From an uncultured Flavobacteriales bacterium (GTDB taxonomy: Bacteria > Bacteroidota > Bacteroidia > Flavobacteriales > Crocinitomicaceae): a stretch of DNA of 64,000 nucleotides. The translations under genes and the position numbers were made by a program. The DNA is taken from the NCBI GenBank assembly GCA_946479285.1, contig CAMLFH010000006.1, forward strand, positions 1-64,000, written 5' to 3'. Below, one piece after another: positions 60,634 through 64,000 of this stretch; position 1 is the first letter of the stretch, and every line of letters starts with the position of its first letter. The notes under the pieces are model-generated. The model ran no database searches. It had not been told where the DNA came from and saw only the letters and a list, made by a program, of their open reading frames with translations.

Positions 60634-61690
60634 CTGTATCCTGATAAGTTATCAAGACACCAAAAGCGGAAGCCATATCTGTTTTCATGTTGATCACAGA
60701 ACCTTGCTGATAATCGTAGAAATTTTCCAAAGTTGATGGAGAAGAACCCATCAATTGTTCCAGGGTTCCCGTCCATGATTGCGGAGCAGCGTACATGTAG
60801 TCGAAACGTTCGGCAATAGTAGTCGAAAGCGACCCTTTGTCAATCGCATTCAAATAATCATCAAAACCTTGTCCATTGTTGTTTCCGGGAAGATTCAGTC
60901 CATAGAAAATACAGCGGGAAGCTTTGATGTTTTCAAGCAATAAAATTCTGCCAATCCCTGAACGACGTGCCTCCAAATAGTTTGGCTGCTGAATTCCCAG
61001 GGTATGATTTCCGATCGGGAAACCGATTTTGGTCGTTTTACATAATTCAAAATCCTTGCAAAAGTTGTTTACCAGTAAGGCAAACGGACTGGTTGACTCG
61101 TTGCCTGTTCCGTTCACAAAAGTACCTCTGTAGCTTTCCCAACCCGAAACAACCGCTGTAATTTCCGTCTTCATTTTCGAAACCACATTCGAAACATAGG
61201 TGCACGCATTGGGGGAAGTTTGGAATTTATTGAGAGCTCCTGCATTGTAAAACAGGTAATCCAAAGCATCAAAACCTGCAGCATCTAAATTCGATGCAGC
61301 ATTGAGGTCGTATGAACCACTTGAAACATTGTTGTTGATCTGAGTCGTATCGCATGGAAATGTTCCGAATGTGAAAACAATATTTGTACTCATTGCCGGC
61401 CCGAAATCAAACGCTTTCACATGCTGGAAAGAGATGTTTGCATCCACCCATGCTTGCTTTGCAAGATCTAATTTCGCTTGTGTTTTATCCCCAAGGAAAT
61501 CATTCCAGGAAGTTTCAAGCACATTGATTCTTACTTTCAGTTCCGAATAACCGGGAATAATGTAATTATCCGCCATATTGACCATGATTGGTCCTTTGTC
61601 AAACCCGGTATCTTCGTCCTCCTTTTTCTTTTTACACTGAGTAAAAACCAAAAGTGCCAGAGCAATGCTGAAAGTTGCCTTTAATTTCAT
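60623..61690 (-). CDS. Imelysin-family (M75-like) lipoprotein
   Basis: 355 aa. Lipobox in ALALLVFTQC (Cys19) then KKKKEDE. The imelysin fold is recognised from YIIPGYSELKVRINVLETSW, AKQAWVDANISFQHVKAFDF and AAGFDALDYLFYNAGA. The family GxHxxE motif is here GFDALD (His and Glu both replaced by Asp), so classical metalloprotease activity is unlikely. Imelysins are iron-regulated periplasmic or surface proteins. It is the first gene of the operon, with promoter TTG-N20-TAATTTTG at 61754-61784. Confidence 0.85.
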   Translation of the reverse strand: MKLKATFSIALALLVFTQCKKKKEDEDTGFDKGPIMVNMADNYIIPGYSELKVRINVLETSWNDFLGDKTQAKLDLAKQAWVDANISFQHVKAFDFGPAMSTNIVFTFGTFPCDTTQINNNVSSGSYDLNAASNLDAAGFDALDYLFYNAGALNKFQTSPNACTYVSNVVSKMKTEITAVVSGWESYRGTFVNGTGNESTSPFALLVNNFCKDFELCKTTKIGFPIGNHTLGIQQPNYLEARRSGIGRILLLENIKASRCIFYGLNLPGNNNGQGFDDYLNAIDKGSLSTTIAERFDYMYAAPQSWTGTLEQLMGSSPSTLENFYDYQQGSVINMKTDMASAFGVLITYQDTDGD

Positions 61691-61753
61691 GAATTGTAGA
61701 ATTTATTGGAATCTGCACCAACAGGCTCTCGCGTGCGCGCATGATTGCGGTTG

Positions 61754-61784
61754 CAAAATTAGTAGAGAAGCACTGTTTGGACAA
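61754..61784 (-). promoter_or_regulatory. Promoter of the imelysin operon
   Basis: Minus strand TTG, 20 bp, TAATTTTG; leader about 60 nt. It overlaps the divergent promoter of the BadF-type kinase gene. Confidence 0.6.
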
Positions 61785-61806
61785 TACCTGAAAAAAGGTA
61801 TTTTTG
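61776..61806 (+). promoter_or_regulatory. Promoter of the BadF-type kinase gene, 4 nt from its ATG
   Basis: TTTG, 19 bp, TATTTTTG (61799-61806), GTTC, ATG. This is the best-formed leaderless candidate. The inverted repeat AATACC/GGTATT (61783-61802) overlaps the -7 box and could be an operator. Confidence 0.65.
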
Positions 61807-61810
61807 GTTC

Positions 61811-62617
61811 ATGGATGCCAAATACATCATCGCAGATTCCGGAGGTTCTTCAACTAACTGGGGAATCGTGCTTAAAAATGACGAAGTAGTCTTTATTCAG
61901 ACCGACAGTCTGCATCCGAAATATGCGCTTTCGGCCGATTTTTCGTTGGCAGCATTGCAGTCTCAATTCCAGGAAATGTCTGTTCCGCTTTATTTCTACG
62001 GAGCGGGTTGTTCGGGTGAAGTTGTCCAAAAACAAATGCACGGGCTTTTAATGCAGTTGGGCTTTTCAGAAGTGCATGTATTTCCGGATACACTTGCAGC
62101 CTGCAGAGCACTTTATGGAAATAAACCGGGTTGGGTGGCTATTTTGGGGACTGGTTCCGTTTTGGTTCAAACCGATGGTTCCCGGATTACACGAAGAGTA
62201 GGCGGATATGGTTCACTAATCGGCGATGAAGGAAGCGGTTTTTACTTTGGGAAATTAGTGGTGAAGTATTTACTTCAGACTGAAAAGTGGGAAACTGCCT
62301 GGATCGAATTGTTTCATTCGAAAGAGTGGATCCTTTCCAAACTGGCTGCTTCAGATGCTCAAAAATGGATTTCCGGTTTGGGGGCCGAAACAGCTAAAAT
62401 CGACTTTCGATTTCTGCATGAAGAAAATGCGGCACTTTTTGTGAAGATGTATTGTCTTCCCATTCATGACTTGAAACAAATTTCCTTTATCGGGACTTAT
62501 GGATTTGAACAAAAAAACGTTTTTACGCAGGCTTTTGAAAATCAATCGATTAGTCTTGTTAATGCAATAGCCAGTCCTATCAGGGATTTGGTGAATTACC
62601 ATCAGATGAATGAATAA
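61811..62617 (+). CDS. BadF/BadG-type ASKHA kinase (N-acetylglucosamine kinase-like)
   Basis: 268 aa. ASKHA-fold motifs: phosphate-1 IADSGGSSTNWGIV (about 7-20), phosphate-2 AILGTGSVLVQTDG (about 114-127), RVGGYGSLIGDEGSG (about 134-148), and the adenosine-site stretch FIGTYGFEQKNVFTQAF. This matches the BadF/NagK family, of which several members phosphorylate amino-sugars such as N-acetylglucosamine. The sugar preference cannot be proved from sequence. It stands alone, divergent from the imelysin operon. Confidence 0.88.
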   Translation: MDAKYIIADSGGSSTNWGIVLKNDEVVFIQTDSLHPKYALSADFSLAALQSQFQEMSVPLYFYGAGCSGEVVQKQMHGLLMQLGFSEVHVFPDTLAACRALYGNKPGWVAILGTGSVLVQTDGSRITRRVGGYGSLIGDEGSGFYFGKLVVKYLLQTEKWETAWIELFHSKEWILSKLAASDAQKWISGLGAETAKIDFRFLHEENAALFVKMYCLPIHDLKQISFIGTYGFEQKNVFTQAFENQSISLVNAIASPIRDLVNYHQMNE

Positions 62618-62741
62618 TTAAGATTGGATTAAGTTTTGGAGATTGATACAGAGCAGTTTAGTCGAAAATATTAAATCTTTCGTAGAAAAGTACCTTGTGG
62701 TTTGAAAAATAATTCACAACTTGCAGGAGCGAAAGTGAGAA

Positions 62742-63140
62742 ATGGATACATTATTAATTCAGGCAACTGCTCAAACACCCTTAGTGAATTTGAATCCTGA
62801 AACAGGAGTCATGGAAATTAAAGGTCGTTCAATTCCGGATGATCCCGAAGGTTTTTGGGGTGCAGTTTTAACATGGTTTGATAGCTACATGGCGCATCCG
62901 AATGATGAGACGCTTGTAAAGATTGATTTGGAGTATTTCAATATTACTTCATCCAAGCGTATTTTATTCTTGCTTTATAAACTGAATGAACTGGTTGATT
63001 CAGGAAAGAAAGCGAAAGTAGAATGGTACTACAGACAGTCTGATGAAGATATGTATGAAGTAGGACAGGATTACGCTTTTATGGTTCACGTTCCCTTTGA
63101 TTTCCGGGAGTATACGGATAATGATTTGGTAGTCGCTTAA
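62742..63140 (+). CDS. SiaC-family (DUF1987) regulatory phosphoprotein
   Basis: 132 aa. TAQTPLVNLNPETGVMEIKG, GRSIPDDPEGFWGAVLTWFD and LEYFNITSSKRILFLLYKLN (the loop of SiaC that is phosphorylated) match the family. In Pseudomonas, SiaC is controlled by a SiaA phosphatase / SiaB kinase and activates a diguanylate cyclase to govern biofilm. No SiaA, SiaB or SiaD gene is adjacent here, so partners lie elsewhere or differ. 62618-62741 upstream has no clear promoter motif. Confidence 0.85.
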   Translation: MDTLLIQATAQTPLVNLNPETGVMEIKGRSIPDDPEGFWGAVLTWFDSYMAHPNDETLVKIDLEYFNITSSKRILFLLYKLNELVDSGKKAKVEWYYRQSDEDMYEVGQDYAFMVHVPFDFREYTDNDLVVA

Positions 63141-63151
63141 GATAAAAACGG

Positions 63152-63171
63152 GGCTTCGACTACGTTCAGCC
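63152..63171. repeat. Dispersed GGCTTCGACTACGTTCAGCC element
   Basis: Short imperfect palindrome (GGCT/AGCC ends) just after the SiaC-like gene, followed by a T-run. The TTCGACTACG-CTCA type is familiar from Bacteroidota intergenic repeats. Confidence 0.5.
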
Positions 63172-63264
63172 ACCTTGTTTTTTTTAAGCTTTTCACCTTT
63201 CAATTGTACAACTTGTCCCGATTATCAATTACTTTTCCAATTTCATTATTATTTTTGTTGGATT

Positions 63265-63510
63265 ATGCGAGTAATAGCAGACATTCCACATCCGCGATAT
63301 AAGATTCAGATATTCTTGTACAACGCGAAGTATTTGGTGAAAATTGAATTAGGCCAGTTCGAGCAAACATTTAAAGTTGCCGAGTCGGATGTAAACGGGT
63401 TGGAAGAATTGAAACGCATGGTAACAGATCAATTATTACGTAACTCACTAGAACGGTTTCTTTCCATGAGAACAGATTGGGAAGAAGCATTTAAAAACAA
63501 AGAAGAATGA
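63265..63510 (+). CDS. Small conserved-looking protein of unknown function
   Basis: 81 aa from ATG 63265 (MRVIADIPHPRYKIQIFLYN); an in-frame start 90 bp upstream would add an unrelated Cys/Phe-rich tail. It has two-strand-plus-helix character (YKIQIFLYNAKYLVKIELGQ, VTDQLLRNSLERFLSMRTDW) and no signal peptide. A TATTTTTG -7 box ends 7 nt before the ATG. It overlaps the OmpH-like gene by 4 bp (ATGA). No family recognised. Confidence 0.75.
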   Translation: MRVIADIPHPRYKIQIFLYNAKYLVKIELGQFEQTFKVAESDVNGLEELKRMVTDQLLRNSLERFLSMRTDWEEAFKNKEE

Positions 63511-64000
63511 AAGTAGGACACATCATTGCAGCAGGTTTAATTCTTGGATTGACAACTTTTGCTTGTTCAGATAAAAAGGAAGACCCGAAAACGAAGGAAG
63601 AAACGGCACCTGCTGTTCCGGTTGTAGATTCCAAAGGATTAAAGATTGCTTTCTATTATTCGGATAGTTTGAAAGAAGGTTTTACTTACTATAAGAACGA
63701 GGATGCTCGTATTACTAAGAAAGGGGAAGCTTTCCAGAATGAAATGCTGGCAAAACAGCGTACTTTGGAGCAAAAAGCTCAGAACTACGAAAAATACATG
63801 CGGGAAGGTACCATGACGGGAGCCGATATGCAAAATCTGGAGAACGATATCATGCGTATGCGTGAGCAATTGATGAACCAGCAGCAAACGAAAGGTGCTC
63901 AGTTGGAAAAAGAAACCAATGAAGCTTTGACTGTTTTGGGTAAGAAAATTGAAGTTGCAGGAAAAAAATACTGTGAGAAATATGGAATTGATGTTTTGCT
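63507..64000 (+). CDS. OmpH/Skp-like periplasmic chaperone lipoprotein, 3'-truncated
   Basis: ATG 63507 overlaps the preceding stop; 164 codons are visible and the gene continues past the window. A lipoprotein signal (AAGLILGLTTFACSDKK) with lipidation Cys20 is followed by KIAFYYSDSLKEGFTYYKNE and a long Gln/Glu/Met-rich coiled coil (about 60-150: LAKQRTLEQKAQNYEKYM, MRMREQLMNQQQTKGAQLEK), then KIEVAGKKYCEKYGIDVL, the start of the closing OmpH beta segment. Skp/OmpH proteins hold unfolded outer-membrane proteins. The lipid anchor sets it apart from soluble Skp. Confidence 0.85.
   Translation, partial: MKVGHIIAAGLILGLTTFACSDKKEDPKTKEETAPAVPVVDSKGLKIAFYYSDSLKEGFTYYKNEDARITKKGEAFQNEMLAKQRTLEQKAQNYEKYMREGTMTGADMQNLENDIMRMREQLMNQQQTKGAQLEKETNEALTVLGKKIEVAGKKYCEKYGIDVL

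Noticed and set aside
1..64000. Mobile elements, prophage, tRNA or rRNA genes
   Set aside because: No transposase, integrase or structural phage motif and no tRNA-like cloverleaf was seen on reading both strands, though a covariance-model scan could not be run.

Overview
The window looks like an ordinary chromosomal stretch of a Bacteroidota bacterium, most likely Flavobacteriales. A Fluviicola/Crocinitomicaceae-type organism is my guess, not a demonstrated fact. The evidence is a short primary sigma factor; many proteins with type IX secretion (T9SS) sorting domains of type A (YPNP...) and type B (the CHU_C 'YVPN-F-TP-GD' domain); a PorQ homologue; three TonB-dependent receptors; a DUF1501/DUF1800 pair; and promoters of the Bacteroidota form TTTG-N17-23-TAnnTTTG. 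I found no transposase, integrase, phage gene, CRISPR array, rRNA or tRNA.

Layout. 1-2087: 3' part of a repetitive type B T9SS adhesin. 2246-3423: LMW tyrosine phosphatase plus RsmI-like methyltransferase. 3660-7009: rpoD convergent with priA. 7193-11881: lipoprotein, two-domain VOC protein, patatin/Omp85 protein. 12147-18190: THUMP methyltransferase, T9SS protein, citrate synthase, DPP-IV-like peptidase. 18464-26096: a compact operon of lamin-tail protein, TonB receptor, secreted endonuclease I and a split 5'-nucleotidase. 26173-34129: secreted P-domain protein, then a DUF1800/DUF1501/barrel/lipoprotein operon. 34662-38070: lpd and an M61 peptidase. 38128-44121: giant type B adhesin, small secreted protein, TonB receptor. 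44281-51099: mazG, PagL-like deacylase, DUF2807 lipoprotein, ACT protein, cmk, barrel, porQ, YfcE-like phosphoesterase. 51238-53908: pdhA, pdhC, cold shock protein. 54032-55854: PaaY-like protein, tag, barrel. 55972-61690: operon of imelysin, HTTM/VKGC membrane protein, TonB receptor and a Ser/Thr kinase. 61811-64000: BadF-type kinase, SiaC-like protein, small protein, OmpH/Skp-like lipoprotein (cut by the window end).

How the genes work together. The most coherent accessory system is 18464-26096. A secreted DNase, a secreted lamin-tail protein, an outer-membrane TonB receptor, a lipoprotein carrying the 5'-nucleotidase C-terminal domain and a Tat-type metallophosphatase could together degrade extracellular DNA and recover nucleosides and phosphate. 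The second is the imelysin/HTTM/TonB/kinase operon, plausibly for metal (iron) acquisition. Housekeeping genes (gltA, lpd, pdhA, pdhC, rpoD, priA, cmk, mazG) are interleaved.

Non-coding structure is rich. There is a family of REP-like palindromes at gene 3' ends, a nested palindrome with complementary loops at 36167-36297, a duplicated repeat-plus-hairpin array at 34368-34643, and a set of promoters whose -7 box ends only 4-5 nt before the start codon, which predicts leaderless mRNAs.
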